Assembly (NCBI GenBank): GCA_003516705.1 | Contig: DPCJ01000121.1 | Coordinates: 1,832-18,783, forward strand | From: Prolixibacteraceae bacterium | GTDB taxonomy: Bacteria > Bacteroidota > Bacteroidia > Bacteroidales > Prolixibacteraceae | Direction: 5' to 3' | Length of the DNA stretch: 16,952 bases | Shown: piece after piece, positions 8,293 to 14,701 of the stretch | Layout of the letters: each line of letters starts with the position of its first letter | Position numbering within the stretch: the first letter of the stretch is position 1 | Made by a program: the position numbers and the translations under genes | Notes under the pieces: generated by a model | Database searches by the model: none | What the model saw: the letters and a program-made list of their open reading frames with translations, nothing else | What the model was told of the DNA's origin: nothing

Positions 8293-8324
8293 TTTGTTTA
8301 TTATTCTGAACGCTCATAAATTTA
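8293..8324 (+). promoter_or_regulatory. Candidate ftsE promoter (TTTG-N20-TAAATTTA)
   Basis: TTTG at 8293-8296, a 20-base spacer, then TAAATTTA at 8317-8324, one base off the Bacteroidota TAnnTTTG box. Start of transcription would be near 8330, giving a leader of about 22 bases before the ATG at 8353. A second, exact box TATATTTG lies at 8341-8348 but has no -33 partner and would give a nearly leaderless transcript. Confidence 0.45.
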
Positions 8325-8352
8325 CCGAACTTCACCGGACTATATTTGGGTT

Positions 8353-9075
<723 letters not shown>

Positions 9076-9084
9076 AAAAATTTC

Positions 9085-11067
9085 TTATACCAAACCCTTT
9101 GTAAAATTAAACGAAGTGGTGGGCTGAATCTGTTCCGATTTCAGAAACCTTTGTTTCAGGGTTTTCAGCCGGTTTTTTGAGAGCGTGTCCCAGGTAACAT
9201 CAATCAGAAACGAAGAAAAACCTTTTGCCGTGAGCCTGTTTTTGTGCTGAAGGATAGAAACAGCTTTATCCGGCACAATTACCGTCGCACCGTTTTTACG
9301 GAACCGCCTGTATCGGCTTTTTGTATCATCCCCTGCAAACGATTCTTCGCTTTCCATCTGTACCGGCATCCGCGAAAAGAAAAGCTCGGGGAAGAAATAC
9401 ATGGGTACAATCCCGTTTTTGTGGCTCATCGATTCGAGGGTTTCAAAGTCGCTTTCAAACGGGTAAACAAAGTTTTCAACGCCTTCAATTGCCAGAAAAT
9501 GCGCTGCGGCATCGTTAAAAACATACACGTTTTCGCTGGCAAAAATCCGGCAACCGTCAGGAATCATCAGCTTTTGCGAGAGATGACTGATGACAAACGA
9601 CCGGATGCCATGTTGTACCATTCTTTCAACAAGTTCAGTATAAAAACCGAGCGACTTTTCAGCAATAAAACGGGGCAACTCCACGATTACCTTGTCGCGG
9701 TTTTGCTGAATAAATTCATCGGCAAGGTTAAACCGCAGCCAGCTTTGTTTCGAAAACGACAGGAAAAGTCCGTCCAATTCAGCAAAATTAATCAGCTTCA
9801 GCCATTCAGCCGAGCCAATTCTGAAATAGAGCTTCTCTCCTCCCCGCTCCTTTTTTACCGGCTGAATTTTTTGCAGAATCTCTTTTTTCAGTTTGCTGTC
9901 AACCGGAGCCGGCAACTGTTTCGACTCTTCCAAACGGTTGGGAAACTGAATGTCCTGCAGTTTGGTGAGGTAAATACGGCTTCCGGCTGCAACCGGCAGG
10001 TTGTCGCGGTTTACGCGGAAAAAAGCGCCCTCGCGGGTTACCTTTTTCACCACAAGATGAACCGGTTCGCCACCGGTAGTATTGAGTATCCGCAGCCTGT
10101 AACGGTTTTCAACGGGCAGCGACGAACTGATGAGCAACGAATCTTTGGCAACACTTTCCACTTTGCCCACAAGAATTCCGGTGGAACTGTCGTCGGCTAC
10201 CGCTTCTTTTACATCGCCACCCGCAAACCAACGGGTTTTCTGCCGCCCGAAATCCAGCGCGAGCAGTTGCTGCGCCTCATCCATGCGGCGGCTGTCGCTG
10301 AGTACCATCCGGTAGGCCGAGCCTACCCTGAAAACATACTCAGCCGGTTTCATGCGTCCCTCCACTTTCAGGCTCGAAACGCCAATTGCAGCCAGTTTCG
10401 GAAGCAACTCCAGCAACTGGTTATCTTTCATATTAAAGAGGAATTTCTGCTTTCCCACATCATCGTAAGTGCGCCGGCAGGGTTGCGCGCAAATGCCGCG
10501 GTTGGCACCGCGTCCGCCGGTGTAGCTGCTAAACAGGCACATCCCCGAAAACGAATAACACAAAGCGCCGTGTACAAAAACTTCGGTTTCCGAAGGTGAG
10601 TTTTTTACCACGGCTTCCAGTTCTTTGAGCGTGAGTTCGCGGGCAAGCACCGTGCGGACAAAACCTTTATTGGCTAAAAATTGTGTTCCCTGCGAATTGT
10701 GGATGCCCATTTGCGTGGAGGCATGAATTTTAAGGTCTGGGAAAAAGTTACGAACCAGGTAGAAAACGCCCCAGTCCTGCACGATTACTGCATCGGGGCG
10801 CATCTCGTTCAGTAGCGACAGCACTTCAATCAGCTTTATCAGTTCTGTATTTTTTACCACGGTATTAAGCGTGATGTAAACCTTTACGTTTTTCATCCGG
10901 GCTTCGCGCAAAATGGCAGGCAACTGGCGGCTGTTGAAATTGGTGGCCCTGCCACGGGCGTTAAACTGCTCCAGCCCCAGGTACACCGCACCGGCACCGG
11001 CTTGCAGTGCGGCAAAAAATGCCTCGGGATTTCCGGCGGGTAAAAGCAACTCGGGACTGTGGTTCAT
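9085..11067 (-). CDS. U32-family peptidase / iron-sulfur RNA-modification-type protein
   Basis: A protein of about 660 residues of peptidase family U32, called collagenase-like but now including [4Fe-4S] enzymes of tRNA/rRNA hydroxylation (TrhP, RlhA) and ubiquinone synthesis (UbiU/UbiV). Numbered from the proposed start: a TIM-barrel start PELLLPAGNPEAFFAALQAG (5-24), VYLGLEQFNARG, HASTQMGIHN (115-124), the cysteine cluster C170, C177, C193 and C197 (CYSFSGMC then GICAQPC), and SLKVEGRMKPAEYV. The C-terminal PTTSFNFTKG matches Bacteroidota members. The four Cys suggest a cluster ligand set. I place the start at ATG 11067, not at ATG 11112: homology begins right after it and a TAnnTTTG box lies between the two. 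Whether it is a peptidase or an RNA-modifying enzyme cannot be decided here. Confidence 0.88.
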   Translation of the reverse strand: MNHSPELLLPAGNPEAFFAALQAGAGAVYLGLEQFNARGRATNFNSRQLPAILREARMKNVKVYITLNTVVKNTELIKLIEVLSLLNEMRPDAVIVQDWGVFYLVRNFFPDLKIHASTQMGIHNSQGTQFLANKGFVRTVLARELTLKELEAVVKNSPSETEVFVHGALCYSFSGMCLFSSYTGGRGANRGICAQPCRRTYDDVGKQKFLFNMKDNQLLELLPKLAAIGVSSLKVEGRMKPAEYVFRVGSAYRMVLSDSRRMDEAQQLLALDFGRQKTRWFAGGDVKEAVADDSSTGILVGKVESVAKDSLLISSSLPVENRYRLRILNTTGGEPVHLVVKKVTREGAFFRVNRDNLPVAAGSRIYLTKLQDIQFPNRLEESKQLPAPVDSKLKKEILQKIQPVKKERGGEKLYFRIGSAEWLKLINFAELDGLFLSFSKQSWLRFNLADEFIQQNRDKVIVELPRFIAEKSLGFYTELVERMVQHGIRSFVISHLSQKLMIPDGCRIFASENVYVFNDAAAHFLAIEGVENFVYPFESDFETLESMSHKNGIVPMYFFPELFFSRMPVQMESEESFAGDDTKSRYRRFRKNGATVIVPDKAVSILQHKNRLTAKGFSSFLIDVTWDTLSKNRLKTLKQRFLKSEQIQPTTSFNFTKGLV

Positions 11068-11084
11068 GCTTGTTTTGTTTGCGG

Positions 11085-11092
11085 CAAAAATA
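11085..11092 (-). promoter_or_regulatory. Candidate promoter -7 box of the U32 gene (TATTTTTG)
   Basis: On the minus strand this reads TATTTTTG, an exact TAnnTTTG match. It places the transcript start near 11079, about a dozen bases before the ATG at 11067 and downstream of the alternative ATG at 11112, which argues for the shorter protein. The -33 half is weak. Confidence 0.45.
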
Positions 11093-11113
11093 CAATTAAA
11101 ATCAGATGCCACA

Positions 11114-11147
11114 GATTCTTCGAATCATCCATCAACGTGATGCATCA
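11114..11147. repeat. Two short palindromes upstream of the U32 gene
   Basis: GATTC-TTC-GAATC at 11114-11126 is a 5-bp hairpin with a 3-base loop, and TGATGCATCA at 11138-11147 is a perfect 10-bp palindrome. Both lie just upstream of the candidate U32 promoter and could be operators, but short palindromes also arise by chance. Confidence 0.3.
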
Positions 11148-11193
11148 GTTTTACAACGCAGCAATTACTGTCAGCAATTTTCCATCTTGAGGG

Positions 11194-11220
11194 CCTGTCT
11201 GCCGAACAGGCAGTGACAGG
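11194..11220. repeat. Bulged hairpin (CCTGTC-TGCC / GGCA-GT-GACAGG)
   Basis: CCTGTC (11194-11199) and TGCC (11200-11203) pair with GGCA (11209-11212) and GACAGG (11215-11220), with a 5-base loop GAACA and a 2-base bulge GT. The stem is 10 bp and GC-rich in an otherwise AT-rich spacer. It may be a degraded interspersed repeat or a structured transcript end. Confidence 0.5.
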
Positions 11221-11296
11221 GGTTAAAAAATCCTCCCCGATTACTGAATGCTTAAACCTATTCAATAACGCCTGGTAATTATTTAATCCCGTTAAA

Positions 11297-11590
11297 TAGC
11301 TGTTTTATCGTAGTAAATAGCTTTTCTGTGCCAATAATTATTAATTCTGTTGAAGTAAATATTAGTTCTGTGCCAATAAATATCGATTCTGTTGAAGTAA
11401 AAAACAATTCTGTGATGATAAATATTGATTCTGTTAAAGTAAAAAACGATTCTGTGATGATAAATAACGATTCTGAAATGCTTTATAACGATTTTGAAGC
11501 ATTAATTTTCAATTTTGAAATGTTAAGTAACGATTCTTAGGTTTTAAATAACGATTCTTAGCCATTTGGTAACTGTTCTGAATACCATTT
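11297..11590. repeat. Degenerate 21-bp tandem array, 14 units without indels
   Basis: Fourteen successive 21-bp units start at 11297, 11318, 11339 and so on to 11570, with no insertion or deletion. The best conserved positions are 7-11, TTCTG in nine units and TTTTA, TTTTG or TTCTT in the others; most units end in TAAA or similar. Units 2-8 alternate between two types, with GTGCCAATAA or GTGATGATAA in even units and GTTGAAGTAA or GTTAAAGTAA in odd ones, so a 42-bp higher-order period is visible. Because 21 is divisible by three, a frame from GTG 11328 to 11540 stays open and encodes a 7-residue repeat of the type DSVEVKN, but it has no ATG or ribosome-binding site. I treat it as non-coding. 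Confidence 0.88.
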
Positions 11591-11686
11591 TTAATCTTTG
11601 TCTGTTTGGTTTTGTTTTCTGAAAAAGAATCTTTGGCATCAGACAAAAAAAATCAATCGAGTACAATCCGGAAATGTAATTGCATT

Positions 11687-11795
11687 CTACAAAGTGTCGC
11701 CCCGATGGGGCTTTGTTTGTATCCCTGCCCAAATTTCTAACATAATACCGCAGCGATGCTGCTTCAAAAACAAGCTACAGTGTCGCGATATTATG
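11687..11795. repeat. Compound hairpin element resembling an interspersed repeat
   Basis: Two hairpins with the same GAT loop are present: GCCCC-GAT-GGGGC (11699-11711) and GCAGC-GAT-GCTGC (11750-11762). The second lies inside a wider inverted repeat, CATAATA (11741-11747) with TATTATG (11789-11795). A direct repeat brackets the element: CTACAAAGTGTCGC (11687-11700) and CTACAGTGTCGC (11775-11786). This ordered architecture, outside any gene, resembles the non-coding dispersed repeats of Bacteroidota intergenic regions; assignment to a named family cannot be made here. Confidence 0.6.
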
Positions 11796-12110
11796 GAAGG
11801 CAATGAATTATAAAAAGTGTGTAAAGATGCGCAGCAGCAATACCATCCAAAGCTTATTTCCTCAACATGGCGGTAGTGTGTAAAAAAAACGGGTTTACCC
11901 CAAAAAATCAGCGCTTTATAAAACCCGGTTTAAACCTATTTTTTTAGCTTTGGAAAAAAATTAACCTGACATGAACTGCCAGCCGCCAAAAATAGAATCA
12001 GCAATCAGTAATTTCCCCTCGAAATTTCGGATAACTGTTTTGGCTTGTGCGTAGCAATACGAACAGGCGAAAAGTGGGAAAAAAGGTTGAATAACTTAGG
12101 AGGATTAAAT

Positions 12111-12119
12111 AGTTGGCGT
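12111..12119. repeat. Left boundary inverted repeat of the two-gene module (AGTTGGCGT)
   Basis: AGTTGGCGT is the exact reverse complement of ACGCCAACT at 13706-13714. The pair brackets the two genes at 12141-13706, with this copy 21 bp before the first ATG. The arms resemble the outer ends of recombination sites of gene cassettes but do not match the classical integron core GTTRRRY. Confidence 0.6.
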
Positions 12120-12140
12120 CAATTATAAAAAGATACACTT

Positions 12141-12743
12141 ATGAATAGACTTAGAGTATTTTTAATAGTATTTGGATTCATTCTTACAATTGGATTAATG
12201 ATTCCAGCACTTTTTTATATAGTGAATTTTTGGGGCGGAGGATTATCAAAAGACCCTCAAATTTGGGGAACATTTGGTGATTATTTTGGGGGGCTTTTTA
12301 ACCCAATTTTAGGTTTAGCAAATTTGATAATCTTTATCAAATTGACCTTGATTGTCGCTGACATGCAGGACAAAACAACGCGACAGGCATTAAATTTTGA
12401 AAAGAAAATTTTAACTAGTGGACTTATGCATGATTCTGTCAAAGAGTTATCTGAGATATTAAATTCATTAGGACAGAAGATTATAACAAATAGACAACAG
12501 ACGGATTGGGAAATATTAAAAGTACAGCAAACAATTACAACTTTTGGAAATAATTACACCCATTTATTCACCAATATTGACAATAGAAATATTCTAAATG
12601 AATTAAACAACTTACTGATTATTGTTAGGACAAGACCTTATAACCAACAAAACTTTGCCACGTCGTTTAATAACTATTTAGATGCAAAAGATAGATTTAT
12701 TCAATTACTTCATCGTCAAACAGTTTTAAAACTTGATAATTAA
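12141..12743 (+). CDS. Two-TM protein resembling putative phage abortive-infection proteins
   Basis: A 200-residue inner-membrane protein. A short cytosolic start (MNRLR) is followed by TM1 at about 6-29, then the loop FWGGGLSKDPQIWGTFGDYFGG and TM2 at about 53-73, then a ~125-residue, mostly helical cytosolic region with many Asn and Gln. The motif WGxFGDxxGGxxNP (42-55) is the hallmark of two-TM proteins grouped in Pfam as putative phage abortive infection proteins (putAbiC). That link is from memory of the motif, not a search. The stop codon TAA is directly followed by the ATG of the next gene (0 bp), so the two are translationally linked. Base use is clearly more AT-rich than in the core genes, with AAT, TTA and ATA codons frequent, suggesting acquisition. 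No promoter box was recognised. Confidence 0.72.
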   Translation: MNRLRVFLIVFGFILTIGLMIPALFYIVNFWGGGLSKDPQIWGTFGDYFGGLFNPILGLANLIIFIKLTLIVADMQDKTTRQALNFEKKILTSGLMHDSVKELSEILNSLGQKIITNRQQTDWEILKVQQTITTFGNNYTHLFTNIDNRNILNELNNLLIIVRTRPYNQQNFATSFNNYLDAKDRFIQLLHRQTVLKLDN

Positions 12744-13706
12744 ATGTCAGTAAATAACGTAATTAAAGTTAATGGCAGACCCCTTGAAAAACTTCTCGGA
12801 GTAATTAGAAAAGGATTAGGAAATGATAATAACAATTCTGAAATCAAAAAAGAAATTGAATTTCCAACCAATAAATCTGACCCGACATCTACTAATTTTC
12901 ACCCAGATGCTAGAATTCAAGAAAGGTTGATCTTTAAAGAAAATAAAAGACAACAAAATCTGGATTACATAAATTACATTGCAGCTGAACAACTGGCCCA
13001 AGAAGATTCAGTTAGTGAAGAGCATGTCGATGACGATTGGATTAACCGTTTTTTTAATAATGCACAGGACATCTCCAATGAAGAAATGCAAGGATTATGG
13101 GGTAGGATTTTAGCTGGAGAGGTTAAACGACCAAAATCATATTCGTTAAGAACTTTAGAATTATTAAAGAATCTTTCAAAAAATGAAGCGCAAACTTTTA
13201 TGAAATTTGCATCATTAGCTATTAACGCTAATGGTGTTTCTTTTATTTTAAACTTTAAAGGAGAAAAGTTACTTGAAAATGAATATAATCTTAATTTTAG
13301 TGATAGACTACTATTAGAAGAATTGGGTTTTCTAACAGCTAATGATTTAGAGTTTAAGATATTGGCAAATAAAGACCAAAGATCACAAATATATTTTGTT
13401 ATAGGAAATACAATTGTTTCCCTAGAGAAGCCTGCTAATCAGCCAGAACAGAAATTACCAGTTTTAGTTTTTACTAAAATTGGTCAAGAATTGCTCGAAT
13501 TGATTAATGCAACTCCCAAGTTAGATTATATACAACTATTAGCCTCAAAAATTAGGAAAGATGGATATTCCATAAAATATGCATTCATACTTAAACGACA
13601 TTTGGATGGGACAGTAAATCATACTCCTTTTTTTGATGTACCTCTTACTGAAGCAGAGCAAAAAGCAAAAACAGACAAAGTAGAAATGAAAAAGAAGAAT
13701 AACTAA
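12744..13706 (+). CDS. DUF2806-like protein, partner of the two-TM protein
   Basis: A 320-residue soluble protein. Seen: a polar N-terminus (1-55), a helical segment ERLIFKENKRQQNLDYINYI (60-79), then the diagnostic block DDDWINRFFNNAQDISNEEM (96-115) followed by QGLWGRILAGEVKRP and SLRTLELLKNLSKNEA (134-149). This block is what I know from DUF2806 proteins, whose function is undescribed. The C-terminal half looks like an alpha/beta domain (LVFTKIGQELLELI) and the end is a Lys-rich tail. No nuclease, ATPase or protease motif is visible. The start ATG abuts the upstream stop with no gap, so co-expression is certain if the first gene is expressed. The stop codon overlaps the right boundary inverted repeat by one base. 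AT-rich like its partner. Confidence 0.75.
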   Translation: MSVNNVIKVNGRPLEKLLGVIRKGLGNDNNNSEIKKEIEFPTNKSDPTSTNFHPDARIQERLIFKENKRQQNLDYINYIAAEQLAQEDSVSEEHVDDDWINRFFNNAQDISNEEMQGLWGRILAGEVKRPKSYSLRTLELLKNLSKNEAQTFMKFASLAINANGVSFILNFKGEKLLENEYNLNFSDRLLLEELGFLTANDLEFKILANKDQRSQIYFVIGNTIVSLEKPANQPEQKLPVLVFTKIGQELLELINATPKLDYIQLLASKIRKDGYSIKYAFILKRHLDGTVNHTPFFDVPLTEAEQKAKTDKVEMKKKNN

Positions 13707-13714
13707 CGCCAACT
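13706..13714. repeat. Right boundary inverted repeat of the two-gene module (ACGCCAACT)
   Basis: Perfect reverse complement of 12111-12119. It begins on the last base of the stop codon of the second gene, so the element is bounded very tightly on this side, as in gene cassettes where the recombination site follows the stop codon. Confidence 0.6.
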
Positions 13715-13867
13715 TCAGCTACCCGGCACGGCAGCGGTGGTAAGCGGTGGGCATTATTCCGCTCTCCCGCCAAAAGCGAGATAACAAGAAACCACGCACA
13801 ATCGGCAACTGCATATTGTTCTGTGCTTTGAAATTTAATACATTGTAAAAACATATTCAAAAATGCT
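13715..13867. other. GC-richer structured tail after the module
   Basis: Composition changes sharply right after the stop codon. There is an 8-bp direct repeat AGCGGTGG (13733-13740 and 13743-13750), a hairpin AGCGG (13743-13747) with CCGCT (13759-13763), and a bulged stem from TCTCCCGC to GCGAGA around 13763-13781. Folded this way it could act as a terminator-like 3' end or as part of a folded recombination site. The AT-rich end (13825-13867) is the leader of the DUF202 gene; no clear promoter box was seen. Confidence 0.4.
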
Positions 13868-14254
13868 ATGGAAAACTTAGAAGAAAAAAACGCTATTGAG
13901 CGATCCAGGGAACATCTTGCCAACGAGAGAACTTTTCTGGCCTGGATACGAACAAGTATTGCTTTAATGGGTTTCGGCTTTGTAATTGTGAAGTTCTCTT
14001 TATTTTTAAAACAACTGTCATTACTTTTAGAAACAGGGGGCCTGCCATCAAAAGGATATTCTTCAATTGTTGGAGTGGTCATGGTTGCAATCGGGGTAAT
14101 AATTACAATCCTCGCTTTCTTACAATACAAAAGAAATGAAAAACAACTAAAAAATAATTATTTTGTTCCCTCCTCAATGTTGACACTTTTCGTCACGCTC
14201 ATCATCATAACCGGCGGCATTTTCATGATATTTTACTTATTATCAACTGTTTGA
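13868..14254 (+). CDS. DUF202 (YidH-like) inner-membrane protein
   Basis: A 128-residue membrane protein of the DUF202/YidH family. The signature LANERTFLAWIRTSIALMGF (17-36) is exact for the family: a charged cytosolic start, then a first TM beginning at about 28. TM2 is at about 66-85 and TM3 at about 103-125, separated by a Lys-rich cytosolic loop (YKRNEKQLKNN). The family's function is unknown; some fungal and plant relatives are fused to polyphosphate-binding SPX domains. It stands alone between the two-gene module and a 444-bp spacer. Its codon use is intermediate, so whether it belongs to the accessory segment is unclear. Confidence 0.88.
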   Translation: MENLEEKNAIERSREHLANERTFLAWIRTSIALMGFGFVIVKFSLFLKQLSLLLETGGLPSKGYSSIVGVVMVAIGVIITILAFLQYKRNEKQLKNNYFVPSSMLTLFVTLIIITGGIFMIFYLLSTV

Positions 14255-14389
14255 TTTTCATAATACCTCACCTATCCCTGACTTTAATAAAATTATAACG
14301 CAATAACGTCAATCGGGTAAAGTACGGTAAACAGCTAAGCCCACCCGAGCATCCAGCACCCGCATTATTTTCACTGCCTCAGGACACTC

Positions 14390-14402
14390 CTCCTGTCAGG
14401 AG
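14390..14402. repeat. Short palindrome CTCCTG-T-CAGGAG
   Basis: A 6-bp perfect stem with a single-base centre, embedded in a CCTC/GAGG-rich context that extends the pairing with a bulge. It resembles the hairpin at 11194-11220 in carrying CCTGTC and a complementary arm, so both may be remnants of one repeat family; that link is tentative. Confidence 0.4.
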
Positions 14403-14466
14403 AGGAAATTTTGGAACACATGACTTTTTACTTCGGAAGGAAACCCGGTAAGGGTTAAATTTGAAT

Positions 14467-14490
14467 AACCCCGGGTTTCAACCCGGGGTT
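14467..14490. repeat. REP-like palindrome with an 11-bp stem
   Basis: AACCCCGGGTT (14467-14477) and AACCCGGGGTT (14480-14490) form a perfect 11-bp stem with only TC between them, followed by GGCTATCCCC. A strong GC stem in an AT-rich spacer, outside a gene, is typical of REP-like dispersed palindromes moved by Y1 (REP-associated) transposases. No such transposase is in the window. It could also stop transcription from the DUF202 side, though it lacks a T-run. Confidence 0.65.
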
Positions 14491-14693
14491 GGCTATCCCC
14501 AAAATACCTATCAGTAGTTTGAAAAGCCGGCCCACTGATGCAGCGAAATGTAAAAAACCATCACTAAAACGCTGTCAGATAAATTCATAAAACAAATAAA
14601 CAACGAGAATCAATTCTTATTTTTATCAGATATAAATTACAGCCGAAAATAAATTCTGCTATCTAAAGATTGCAATATTTTCATATTTCTGAT

Positions 14694-14701
14694 TAGTTTT
14701 G
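14694..14701 (+). promoter_or_regulatory. Candidate promoter -7 box (TAGTTTTG) overlapping the ATPase start
   Basis: TAGTTTTG fits TAnnTTTG, with TTG at 14670-14672 as the -33 half (21-base spacer). Transcription would begin near 14707, which is after the first possible TTG start at 14699. If this promoter is used, translation must start at TTG 14720 or 14750. Confidence 0.4.

Larger units (their letters stand above)
11113..12140. other. Gene-poor, repeat-rich spacer of about 1 kb
   Basis: No convincing gene was found here on either strand. It holds, in order: two short palindromes upstream of the U32 promoter (11114-11126 and 11138-11147), a bulged hairpin (11194-11220), the 21-bp tandem array (11297-11590), an inverted repeat TTTGTCTG/CAGACAAA (11597-11604 and 11640-11647), a compound hairpin element (11687-11795), a GGGTTT/AAACCC pair with the palindrome GGTTTAAACC followed by a T-run (11891-11940), and the left boundary repeat of the two-gene module (12111-12119). 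The stretch 11941-12110 shows nothing recognisable. Small ORFs here fall within the repeats and look accidental. Confidence 0.7.
14255..14698. other. 444-bp spacer with two palindromic elements
   Basis: No gene was found. It contains the short palindrome CTCCTG-T-CAGGAG (14390-14402), the REP-like palindrome at 14467-14490, and an AT-rich right end (14580-14698) with the candidate promoter for the ATPase gene. The stretch 14255-14380 shows nothing recognisable. Confidence 0.6.

Noticed and set aside
9244..10599. 451-residue open frame on the plus strand
   Set aside because: It lies wholly antisense to the U32 gene, whose protein has clear family motifs. The translated plus-strand frame shows no family features.
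11297..11590. CRISPR array
   Set aside because: Repeats are head to tail with no unrelated spacers between them, units are too diverged, and no cas gene is nearby. It is a tandem repeat.
11544..11813. Two small open frames in the spacer (11544-11732 minus, 11598-11813 plus)
   Set aside because: They run through the tandem array and the hairpin element, overlap each other on opposite strands, and show no protein family features or translation signals.
12099..12105. Shine-Dalgarno-like TAGGAGG before the two-TM protein
   Set aside because: It lies about 36 bases upstream of the ATG at 12141, too far to position a ribosome there, and no other start codon follows at a suitable distance in a supported frame.
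13706..13867. Classical integron attC site
   Set aside because: The core CGCCAAC/GTTGGCG does not fit RYYYAAC/GTTRRRY, no second complementary end is found to the right, and there is no integrase. It is kept only as a looser cassette hypothesis.
13645..14130. 161-residue open frame on the minus strand
   Set aside because: It overlaps the DUF202 gene antisense and runs through the structured tail; no recognisable features.
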